A DNA stretch of 64,000 bases from Sympetrum striolatum. Its lineage: Eukaryota > Arthropoda > Insecta > Odonata > Libellulidae. Position numbers and translations under genes: made by a program. The stretch lies in the NCBI GenBank assembly GCA_947579665.1, contig OX388349.1, positions 41,115,854 to 41,179,853 on the forward strand, written 5' to 3'. The notes beneath the pieces were generated by a model, which had not been told where the DNA came from, did no database searches, and saw nothing but the letters and a program-made list of their open reading frames with translations. The number at the start of each line of letters is the position of its first letter. Position 1 is the first letter of the stretch. Shown here piece by piece: positions 47,585 to 56,716 of this stretch.

Positions 47585-47789
47585 GTTAGAAATGAGTGAC
47601 GTGACGTCAGGCGTAGGAATATATTTGTGACGTCATAGTTTACTCCACGAGGAGAAATAGTTCCGTAAAGGCGGGAGACTGACCTCCGATGTGACCGCAG
47701 ATCCGCGTCCTCTCTCTTTGGAGACAGACACGACAATCCGGCCCCTTCGAAACGTCGGTCTTGCCCAGTATTTTATCATCTTTGCTAAC
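47585..47789 (-). mobile_element. 205-bp MITE-like element, copy B
   Basis: Its limits are exact by comparison with Penelope copy 1: the uninterrupted site reads GCATATTTCC, and here the element sits between GCATAT and ACATACTTCC, suggesting a CATAT/CATAC target duplication. The ends are GTTAG...CTAAC, with weaker similarity to about 11 bases. It contains two TGACGTCA sites (near 47602 and 47632). It has no coding capacity. Orientation is relative to copy A at 41195. Confidence 0.85.
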
Positions 47790-47912
47790 ACATACTTCCA
47801 CCCACTGACAATATCGCTCTACCTCCAGTTCCGTCCTCCTGACTCACCTCTGTCCTCTCCCCCACACCTCTTTTCCTATTTCCTTATTTTCCCGCCAGTC
47901 TTACTTGTATAT

Positions 47913-47920
47913 ATTATGCT
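47913..47920 (+). repeat. 8-bp target-site duplication of the P-like element, left
   Basis: ATTATGCT, repeated exactly at 50148-50155. Penelope copy 1 has the same sequence once at the corresponding site, confirming a true insertion duplication. Confidence 0.9.
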
Positions 47921-47943
47921 CATAGAGTAAGGATGGGGTAGAG
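47921..47943 (+). repeat. P-like element left terminal inverted repeat
   Basis: Perfect inverse of 50125-50147 over 23 bases. Imperfect similarity continues inward through CCACGTGAC (about 47988). Confidence 0.9.
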
Positions 47944-48203
47944 CGCGTGTTGCGTTCTGCGCATGTTACAGGATTGAACGTAGGAGACCACGTGACTTTG
48001 GTCCGCTTTCGGAAATCTCGCCGGTAAGTTAAGTGAGAAATTCGTGTACTCAAGTTGGTTTTTTAAGTATTTATGTCCTTTACGGACAGCTGATGTTCTG
48101 AATTCGAGTTTATTTAGATGCTCTATAGTCTGGCTAATGTAACTCAGTATTTATTTTCGGTATCTGGATGAAAATTAACCGTAAAAGATTAAAGGACTTG
48201 GGA

Positions 48204-48271
48204 ATGATGGTTTTGAAATGCTGCGCATGGAACTGCAAGGAAAAGTACGTTAAAGAAATCACTTTTAACTC
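48204..48271 (+). pseudogene. THAP-domain first exon of a P-like transposase
   Basis: Two in-frame ATGs (48204, 48207) open a segment containing KCCAWNCKEKYVKEITFNS. The C-AWN-C pair and following residues match the start of the C2CH zinc-binding THAP domain, which binds DNA in P-element transposases and host THAP proteins. The exon ends at TC|GTAAGT (donor 48272), and an acceptor TTTACAG is at 48351. After joining, the frame reaches TAG within about nine codons, so the rest of the THAP domain and the transposase are gone. Confidence 0.68.
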
Positions 48272-48351
48272 GTAAGTTTTGTGTTTATGGTGATTTTAAT
48301 ACTTATTTAGAATTGTTTTCTTATCATTTAACTTTCATTTGCCATTTACAG
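48272..48351 (+). other. Probable 80-bp intron of the THAP exon pair
   Basis: It starts GTAAGTTTTG, is T-rich toward the end and finishes CATTTGCCATTTACAG. Boundaries are inferred from consensus splice sites only. Confidence 0.5.
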
Positions 48352-48759
48352 ATTATGTAATAAGGTAATGAAGTAGCTTGCAAATAGGCGATTGCGGCTA
48401 TTACTACAGAGTATTCCATGTGACAAAAATGGAATATAGCAGTTTTTACGGTTTATTCTTGTTTTTCGATGATTATAACAAGATAAATTTTGTTTTTCCG
48501 TTTAGGAATATTATTCTCTTCGGTGCATATTCAATATTATTGCTTGAATCGAGTTCATTGGAGCGCTCGAGTATATTAAAGTGTCGCAGGCTTTTCTCGT
48601 TATTTATAATTATTAATATTGACTTTATAGCTTCCCAGTAGATCATGAAAGGAGAAAACTATTGATTCTCAGTTTGAGGAGAAAGGATTTTGTGCCCTCT
48701 AAACACTCTAAAATCTGGAAAATGGAAAACTTTCCTGGAACCCTACAAAATATATAATT

Positions 48760-48981
48760 TTGCATATAATTATTTTAATTTACATAAATAACTTGCCAAA
48801 AATTCTTATATCAAACATCCCTTTATTTGCTGCCAATTTTACTATTTGTCAAGCAATTAGAAACCTTGGAGATTACACCGCATTAACCTTACAAGTTAAC
48901 CTTACAAAATTGCACGTATGGCTTCTTAAAAGTAAATTACAGTGCAATGCTAGGAAATATAAACGAATGAACTTCAACTGA
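48760..48981 (+). pseudogene. Degraded non-LTR reverse transcriptase fragment
   Basis: The frame reads LIYINNLP, LFAANFTIC, then DYTAL, NLTKLHVWLLKSKLQCNARK and KRMNF. This is the order around motif C of LINE reverse transcriptases (INDLP, FADD, then the NLxKLxxWxxKWxLxxNxxKCKxM region), with the catalytic FADD changed to FAAN. About 70 residues remain. It lies inside the P-like element, so it was inserted there or captured. Confidence 0.6.
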
Positions 48982-49547
48982 AATAAATTTAAATTAAATT
49001 ACAACATGTAGTAATGTGAAGTATCACGTAGCAGAGAAATGGACTCCTTTACATGTGAAGGGTCTTGTTTTAGAAGCATCTGTGAAAAAGATCTCGGATG
49101 GAGAGATGGCCCGTTGCGTAAAATTAAACTTTCTGAATCTTTGTCTTACACTTACCTTCTGTAAACATAGCTTCTGTAAACATAGCACTGTAATTTCATT
49201 CCATTCTAAATCATTTCCTTTATTTGGAGCTATACCTATACCAGTAGTTGATTCAACCGGAGGCATATCAAGGTACAGTTTTCAATTTATTCAATTTACA
49301 AATATTCGCAAAAATCGACGAACCTGTCTCGTTTTGAAGACTCGTAATTTTTGAATGGAGGAAGTTAAGTATCTTGTTCTTTCATTCGTTGAAATAAATT
49401 GAATGCGTTTATATTAAATTATTCATGAAAGTTCCACATTGTTTAAATATGAAAGAAAATGTTAACTGTGATATTCGACCACTTAAACCCAAGTTTGCCT
49501 TAGTTTTAAACGTTACTCTAGCTATATGTGTGATTTAAACTTAACAA

Positions 49548-49898
49548 CACTTAAACGTCATTTTTTCCAGAAATGTTCGAAAAAATCAACGAAAACTGGG
49601 AATTTATTCGAAACTTTCAGTATTTTTGCTCTCTTCCTTTTCTTGCTTGATCTTGCTTTTCATCCTAGTAAATCTAGTCGAAATGATACTCTTTTTGAAG
49701 AACTCGACGAGAAGTATCTTAATATTCCACTTAAACGTAATTTTCTCCGGATATGTTCGAAAAACTCAACGATAACTGGGAATTTATTTGAAATTTTGTT
49801 TTTTTGTATTTATCTTGCTTTTTACTCGAGTAAACCTTGATGAGTTGATACTCGTTTCGAAGAACTCGACGAGAGGTATCTAAATATTCTTAAACAAT
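49548..49898 (+). repeat. Two-copy tandem repeat of about 180 bp inside the P-like element
   Basis: CACTTAAACGTCATTTTTTC (49548) and CACTTAAACGTAATTTTCTC (49728) start two copies that share TGTTCGAAAAA, AACTGGGAATTTATT, GAAGAACTCGACGAGA and TATCTWAATATTC. Part of the unit resembles the array minisatellite. Confidence 0.8.
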
Positions 49899-50124
49899 GA
49901 TAAATATATACCCGACGTTGATTATTATACTAAGAAAACTTTAAGTGGAAACTTTACTGTCTATTAAAATAATATACGCATTAACTACGTAGTTCAGAGT
50001 TACTTAAAAACTCGATTTTTCAAGATGAAACTCCACAGCGTATTTGAATTGCCGCTAGAAAACGGAAAAGTCACGTGGTTTAATGCTGTAACATCGGCTC
50101 GGCTACTGCGCAGCCTGTCCAGCA

Positions 50125-50147
50125 CTCTACCCCATCCTTACTCTATG
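50125..50147 (-). repeat. P-like element right terminal inverted repeat
   Basis: Reads CATAGAGTAAGGATGGGG on the minus strand; the right copy of the 8-bp duplication follows at once. Confidence 0.9.
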
Positions 50148-50172
50148 ATTATGCTTCACATTTTTGCTTGGT

Positions 50173-50210
50173 CACTTGATGATGGAGATCAATCTCTGAA
50201 ACTAGTGGTG
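50173..50210 (+). ncRNA. Hammerhead-ribozyme-like motif in Penelope copy 2
   Basis: Same layout as copy 1: CAC, TTGATGA, GGAGA-TCAA-TCTCT, GAA, ACTAGT, but the cleavage position is G in place of C before GTG. Hammerheads do not cleave after G, so this copy should be inactive. Confidence 0.5.
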
Positions 50211-50277
50211 TTTTGTTTCCATTTATTGTTTCTAATGAATCCTGTGGGAAAAGTACAAATTTGTTATTTTTCATCAT

Positions 50278-51718
50278 GGCGTATTTCCACAAGACATCGC
50301 CAGAGACTGTTAATTTTATGCGTTACGAGAAGTTGGTGGATTAAACCGAATCAGATTTTGTTCAATCCTGAGAGAATACTGTAGTTAGAATTAGATACAG
50401 AAAGACGGGGTGTAACCTAGTTGCGATGAAAGTTAATAACCAATCTATTGAGTTAGTTACCTCTCTCTATCAGAGCGTTCCATTGTTAACGAGGGGCTTA
50501 ACTTAGATTCTATTGATACCTCATTGAGCCCTTCAACAATGGTAGAGAATAATGCCCCCGAAGTGGCTACTTTGACATATTGATCTCCATCCATCCATAT
50601 ATACATACAAGTATTTTAGCGAACTTTAAACCAAATTGGTTTCAAATAGAAGATGGTCATGGAATTTCTATTAATTTACATGAATTTAATATCAAAACTT
50701 TTATTTTATTCATGGAATTTATATTAATTTACATGAATTTAATATCAAAACTTTTATTTTATTCGATTTGATGGAATATAGTCTTATCATTCCACAAAGG
50801 CAACTAAGCCAATTCCGGCCAACTCTCCGAATTTAGAGACATAAATTCCGCTTTCGGCTGAACTATGGTATTCCTTGTGACGCAATGCTCATCCTTTGAG
50901 TAGGATCAATCTTATCTATTTTAGCTGCATGAACAAGAGAGATAGCAGGAAATTTTAATCGCCAACTATTCTAGAGAGTGACTCCAATTTAGCCTTTGAA
51001 CTTTCAACGCAGGTTTTGCTAACAACATCCGAAGGCCTCAACATTTAAGTGGTACTAACAAATAGCTTAAAATACTCAGTTAAGTTCAGTAAGAGATATG
51101 TTTACAGAAACGGGGGAGGTTGTTTGATGTATTCTTTCAACAGCATCATACTAGCGCTCCAAGTTGCAACACAGATAGGTACGCTACAAATAATATGCTA
51201 TGGTTAGCATGCCATACTTCAATGGGTAAGCTCTTTGAAACCTAAAGAACCGTGATTTAATTGAATTTGTTATTTGACTGCTAAAGACTCAAACGTAAAG
51301 AGTAGCTGTGCTTTTAGGTAAAGCTGCTGAGAACTTTACAGAGGAAGTTTTTCGAGGTTTTACGGAAAATTTCCTCTGCTTTTTTACGTCCGACATGTTT
51401 GAAAGATCGATTTGTCAAAGTGATAAAAATTCTCAATTAGTTTAAACTTGTAAAATTTCCTGATGTTCATTCGCTAACGACAAGGACGGAAATGTTGGAG
51501 AGATTCAAAGTTCGGCAGATGATTTATGAATGGTCAAAGTTTAATGAATTTGGAAATATTTACTTAAGAGCAAAATGAATAATAAAATCCTTCATTCATG
51601 TTCCTTCGCTTCTGGGAATACTTTATTTGACTTTATCTGAAATTCGAGGAAGTAGACTTCTGAGAATAATGCTTAGGTATCTAAAACGAAGGTTGGCTGG
51701 CTGACTGTAGTCCATTCA
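50278..51718. other. AT-rich DNA with one 53-bp tandem duplication
   Basis: At 50658-50763 a 53-bp unit (CATGGAATTT, then TTAATTTACATGAATTTAAT, then TTTTATTTTATT) occurs twice almost perfectly. No gene is recognised in the interval. Confidence 0.55.
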
Positions 51719-52087
51719 TTTCGTTCTTTGAAGTTCGTTTCTGAGTTATGAACGATTTTAATTTCAAGCTTATGTCATTTCATATTTGATCAAAACAAAA
51801 TCTCATTAATTCTAAATGGGAATTCCATGAATTTGACCATATTAATATTTTGTAATGATATTAGGACGTATGAAATTGCTAAAGGTGGAACACATAATGA
51901 CCTACATGATTTCGTTCTTTGATATCGAGTCATGAAGTATTTTAATGTGAAGCTCATGGCGTATCATATTTGAACGAAACAAAATCTCTTTAATTCTAAA
52001 TGGGAATTCCATGAATTGGGCCATATTGTTATTTTGAAATGATATACGCACGTATGAAATTGCTAAGGTGGTATAGCTAATGGCCTA
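51719..52087 (+). repeat. Two-copy tandem repeat, 191-bp period
   Basis: TTTCGTTCTTTG at 51719 and 51910 begin two diverged copies that share TAATTCTAAATGGGAATTCC and CGTATGAAATTGCTAA and end GRCCTAC. The divergence suggests an old duplication. Confidence 0.82.
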
Positions 52088-52280
52088 CTTTGATATATTT
52101 TTTAATAATAAAAAATCATTGTATGAATTATTGATATGATTATGAATACAAATGTTTACCCTTTGATGGTATTAATGTAAATGTAATATTTCAAATTTCT
52201 TATTGTTGTTCATTAATGTACTGATTAATTTGATGAAAATATGCATTTTACTTAAATATTGTTAAATTATTTTAATACGG

Positions 52281-52388
52281 GTATTCCCAAAGAAAAACGG
52301 GCTTGAAAAAAGTATGAAAGGGCCGGGAATCGAGCCCGGGATCTTCCTCTATCCGGGAGGCAGCCTTAACCATCTAGGCTACCCGGCA
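52281..52388 (-). mobile_element. tRNA-derived SINE with intact A and B boxes
   Basis: On the minus strand the head folds as a tRNA: D-stem GCCT/AGGC, anticodon stem CCTC/GAGG with loop CCGGATA, T-stem CCGGG/CCCGG with loop CTCGATT. The A box TAGCCTAGATGG (52370-52381) and B box GGCTCGATTCC (52326-52336) are the RNA polymerase III internal promoter. The acceptor stem does not close and position 33 is C, so it is not a working tRNA. A tail with CTTTTTTCAAGCCCG follows, shared with the copies at 41971 and 52600. Confidence 0.78.
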
Positions 52389-52538
52389 TGGACATTTTAA
52401 CCAGCCGTTTTGGGGACTTAGTGCGCAAGGGCAAGTGTAGTTTCGTCCGACTGAGCGACATCGTCTAGGGTCATGGCCTCATTGAGGCACCGGCAACACA
52501 AAGAGGTGTAAGGAGAAATCTCCCTAAGGAAATACATA

Positions 52539-52688
52539 TAAGGAAAGGGTTGAGGTAACTTTGCACATAAGGGCGTGCACCCAGGAGAATTCACAAAAAA
52601 AAAACGGACTTGAAAAAAGTCTGACAGGGCCGAGAATCGAACCCGGGATATATTCCCCATGTGCAAAGTCACCTCAACCCTTTCCTTA
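52539..52688. repeat. 30-bp inverted repeat flanking a SINE fragment
   Basis: The left arm (52539-52568, starting TAAGGAAAGGGTTGAGG) and right arm (52659-52688) are complementary at 29 of 30 positions, with a 90-base spacer holding a SINE T-arm and tail. The arms would form a strong hairpin. Confidence 0.85.
52569..52658 (-). mobile_element. SINE fragment, T-arm and tail only
   Basis: On the minus strand: CCCGGGTTCGATTCTCGG, GTCAGACTTTTTTCAAGTCC, a long T-run, and CTCCTGGGTGCACGCCC. The order matches the copy at 41950-42022. D and anticodon arms are absent. Confidence 0.75.
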
Positions 52689-53953
52689 TTAATGCGTATA
52701 TTTATAAATGTCAATTATTTATCATAGTTACTAAATGAATCATATTAAAAGATATTCACATTTTCTAAACTTGGCGGAAAACATCCATCGATTGATGAAA
52801 TTAATTATTTTTTCCCACTTAATGGAAATGAAGAGTAATGTACTTCTTAAAATTTTTTATCTTTTAAAAAATTAATTATTTTATCGATAATTGCATTTTA
52901 ATATGTAGTTTACTCACATATAATATAATTATTTTTATGTATTTGCCAATGAATATTACTCATTATTGCTTTGAAATTAATTGCATTATAAATATATTCA
53001 AATTTGCAATATTTGGTGGAACTTTTCCATGATTAAACCGAGTATAACACAATATGATAACAAGAAATATATTTACGAAATAAATACACTACCGGTTTTG
53101 AGGGCTCTAACTCGTAAAAAAGGCCTACTTATTTTTAAACATAATGTGATTAGCTGCCACCAGACCTTTGTCTAACTGCGGAGTATTTTGTAAATGAGTG
53201 AATAATGATGTCACAATGTGAATTAAATTCAATGCCAATTATTAGATTGAGTGACATGTAAATGTTAAATTAATGTCTCATTACGCCTTTATCTCTTCCA
53301 TTACTTATCTTTTCAATCTCGAGAGCTCAAAAGGATTTTCGTCGCTGTAATATTTTTTAAATTTGATAGCACGAACAAAGAGTAAAATGGAATGGCTCTG
53401 GTTCTGGTTCTGGTCAGCAAAGTTCCATCCGGAAGTGCTGCTAACTTTTATTCAATTCTTCCTCTTCTCAATAAAACCGCTCGCTACGAGGGAAGAATGA
53501 AAACTGGGTCAGATATATCTTTTTCGAGCAATTACCTGGAGATTTTTCAATGAAGTAATGAAAATGCCTTTTGAATATGCATCTTTAGAATCCAAATTTC
53601 ATTTAACGACAGGAAGGTAGGAAGAAAGAAGAAATTATAAAATATCCGACAATACATTTTATCCCAGCTTTTATATACGGGACTTTTCCGTTTTCATGAG
53701 TGAGCCGCAGAATTCAGGGAAGGGGTATATGGTAGTATATCTTTCTCAACGTCCTCCTGATTTTCTCCTTCTCATGAATATCTTTTCATATTCAAGTCGG
53801 ATTTGAAATGTAAGTGAACGAGGGTAATCCCTAGAATACGTCTAAGTTTGAGTTGCACTAATTCTATTGAAAACAGAAATGTATCACAAGGGTTATTAGT
53901 TACGATTATCTCGCTTATGACCTCTAAATTTTGTGTTCATAAAAGTCGCTGAC
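52689..53953. other. AT-rich DNA, no feature recognised
   Basis: No domain-bearing frame. A short GGTTCTGGTTCTGG repeat at about 53398 is the only local structure. Confidence 0.45.
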
Positions 53954-54932
53954 TTTAATTTAACTGAGTGTTTAAATTTTATTTGAAAAAACAGCAAATC
54001 TAACTAAATAAAATAAATTTCAAATTATTTCAAATTACAGCTAAATCAATTCAGTTGGTAGCAGAATAGCATTTCATGTCCAGTCGGTTTACAGAGTCGT
54101 TTAATCTATCGTAAAATTCTAATCCAATCGCCAAACATAAGGGGTGATATACTGTCATTGTTACGGCTTCATAGTGATTTGTTTTAACTACAATGGTAGT
54201 CATACAGACAAGCTAATTGATGTTAGTTAATTTGGTAGATTTGAAAAAAAGCTTTTAAAATAAAATATCACTAAATATTGCTTAATATTACAATGCTATT
54301 TTAATTTTAAATTTCCAATCAAAACCAGAAATCTGTGCTATCCATTGCGATTAAAGATTTCTTTGTGATGTTCGTAAAACCAATGAAGTGATTAGTTCTC
54401 TGCCAAATTTTTATGTATTACATTTGTGGAAATTTTATCAATTTTATTTAATTTAACTGAGTGTTTAATTTGTTTTTTTTTAAACTGCGATCTTAACTTA
54501 ATTAAATAAATTTAAATTTCTTTCAAAATTACATCCAAAATCCAATCCGTTTGGTAGCAGGATAGTGTAACATGTTTATTTGGCCAACGAATAAAAATTT
54601 GTAATGCAAAACAAAAGTTTAATCGACCATAAAATTACACCTAATTCTACTCCAATCTCAAAACATTAAGGATGATTTGTTATCATTGCTTCATATTCGA
54701 ATTGCTTTATTTTGACCACAATGGTAATTATTTAGCTAAACTATTTGATGATCGTTTATTTTGTAGACTTGAATTGAAACTTTGGAAATAAAGAATCCCC
54801 CGTAATATTGTTACATATTACAACACTATTTTAATTTTAAATTTCCAAAGAAAATTCGATGTCTACGCTATTCATTGCAGATAAAGATTTATCTGTGACA
54901 TTCATAAAATCATTGAAATTAATCAGTTCTCC
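53954..54932 (+). repeat. Two-copy tandem repeat, 493-bp period
   Basis: TTTAATTTAACTGAGTG at 53954 and 54447 open two copies that share GGTAGCAG, ATTTTAATTTTAAATTTCCA and TTTGTGAT/ATCTGTGAC, and end in GTTCTC. The copies differ by many substitutions and small indels. No coding capacity. Confidence 0.82.
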
Positions 54933-56495
54933 TACTCAGCCTCATAAAAAATTTTAGTCTATAATTGATCAATGTTAGCTGCACCTGTTGCATGATTTAA
55001 AAACATCCTTTTGGTCTGCAGTTAATGTTTGGCACGGATGTTTATAAAAATTCATCAGTAACTCTGTCGGATTTTTGCGCAACCGAAAAGATAGGCTGTT
55101 AGGGTTCAACGCACATTTTGTGTAGAATTCACGTGTGATGCACGCCTTCCTAGGTCACAAATTCCTTTCTGTATAAAATAAGTCACGCTAGGGTCGGTAG
55201 AAATCAATTCCAGACCCAGCGAGAGGGCCCCAGATGTAGGAAGTTAACGACTCCCTTCTCTTTACCCTTCGAAAAGGCATTCAGTTTTATCGTCATGCGG
55301 TGGTTACTTTTCACGAAAGAATTTCTTCGTGAAATATTCTCAGAATTCATTGAGGAGGCAATAATAGGTAGTTTTCTCCTTTATATTCAAACAGATGATG
55401 TAATGTAAGTCCACACAATACGTAGATGTATGATCTACCTTTCGGTAGGTTCAAATGCATTACAAATCTTTAGTCGACTTCATCTCCTTCAATTCTCGGT
55501 TGCTTACCCACACCCTCTATGTCATCTAGCATCTTATTTGCTTTCCCTCAGTTTATTCCATAGGTTCCCAAAGTAGTCCTTATAGATTTATAGGGGGTAA
55601 ATGTCATAATGAAAAAATATGGGGTCCAAAATTTTTCAAATATGAGTGTTTTAGAGATTTTCGAAACCATTTTATCATCAAATGGAAATCATATACTGAT
55701 TTTTAATAGAGAAATTCAATGTTAGGTAGACTTGGGGGTCCACGAAAAATGAAAAGTGGTCCACGGGCAACACATTTGAATCATATGGTTTATTCCCTTG
55801 TTTTTTAATCTAAATTACTTTCATTGGCAAACACATTGGTGGGCGGCCAGCATATCTTCAGCAAAGTTTGGTTCTATCACGATTGCCTTAATAACCACAA
55901 CGGTACCAATGTGAATAGTTGTTTGTTAAACATCCTTTGCGATTAAAAATGTATTTATTCCAATAAATGACTTGTTAGCGGAGGAATTTCACAGATATGT
56001 TCTCACTTTCGGTTCCTGCTGCCATACTATGATGAAGTGTATATGAAAATTTTTCATTCGGTATAGGATGGAGAAAAATATATCTTTCATTTTCTTTTTT
56101 TCTCAGTCTAGACCATGGCTGTGATGAAATGAAAGCTACCGAGGCATGAGTAAATAATTGTAGTAATCAAGGTCTCTCCTTGCGGAATGCCATGAAAAGT
56201 ATTACTCATAGAGTCATTGTTCCTCACTTGCGTGGACACGTTCCGCTTATAGCATTTTGTCAAGTGTGGAAAACATGGGCAAACTACCTCACTCCTCATC
56301 CTGCCAAGTGAACCTCATTCCACTCTGTAAGCTCTTAGAAGCTTTTACTGGAGGGAGTGAGGCATCAATCTGCTTTCGGGCTGAATACTTTACAGACTGA
56401 CTCACTTTCATTAACCTAGCTGAATTTTGAAGCAATGCAATATATAAAAATGCTGAGGGTTGGAAATATATAATTACTTATTATTAATTTTATGC
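54933..56495. other. AT-rich DNA, no feature recognised
   Basis: No credible gene or repeat on either strand. Confidence 0.45.
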
Positions 56496-56716
56496 CATCA
56501 TCATGTCCAAACGCATGTAGAAGCACCAAGCTAGATATAGATAAAAGGGAAAAGGGTGGCGAGGGTGAAAGGGTTAGAGTGTGCTACGGAGTTCCGAGGG
56601 TCAATGAGAGGTAAAGGGAGAGAACCGCAACCTTTACCCCTTCCTCTTCCCTTCTCACCCTCGCTACCCCCTCCTTCTTGAGCATAAGAAGACGCGTTTA
56701 GATCTGATGATCATCA
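56496..56716. repeat. Imperfect inverted repeat with a purine-rich stem
   Basis: GGGTGGCGAGGGTGAAAGGG (left, about 56553) pairs with the inverse at about 56647-56673. A second matching patch, AAACGCATGTAGAAGC, is outside it on the left and inverse on the right. The arms are about 70 bases with gaps and the loop about 70. It may be a small foldback element. Confidence 0.55.

Larger units (their letters stand above)
47921..50147 (+). mobile_element. P-superfamily-like DNA transposon, internally deleted
   Basis: A 2,227-bp insertion bounded by perfect 23-bp terminal inverted repeats beginning CATAGAGTAAGGATGGGG, with weaker inverted similarity to about 110 bases (shared CTGCGCA, ATGTTACAG, CCACGTGACTTT). 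It is flanked by the 8-bp duplication ATTATGCT. The left side carries a THAP-type first exon, the DNA-binding domain of P-element transposases, followed by a splice donor. The catalytic part is missing. An 8-bp duplication also fits hAT elements, so P assignment depends on the THAP exon and the CA...TG ends. Confidence 0.78.
47449..50277 (+). mobile_element. Penelope-like element 3' end, copy 2, split by two insertions
   Basis: The plus-strand counterpart of copy 1. Its pieces are 47449-47584, 47790-47920 and 50148-50277, separated by a 205-bp MITE-like element and a 2.2-kb P-like element. Removing both restores continuous similarity to copy 1. Its outer end is at TTTTTCATCAT (about 50277). 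The 165 bases between the copies (47282-47448) include the extra 5' part of copy 1. Confidence 0.75.

Noticed and set aside
52319..52388. Functional tRNA gene
   Set aside because: D, anticodon and T arms fold, but the acceptor stem does not close, position 33 is not T, and a SINE tail shared with other copies follows.
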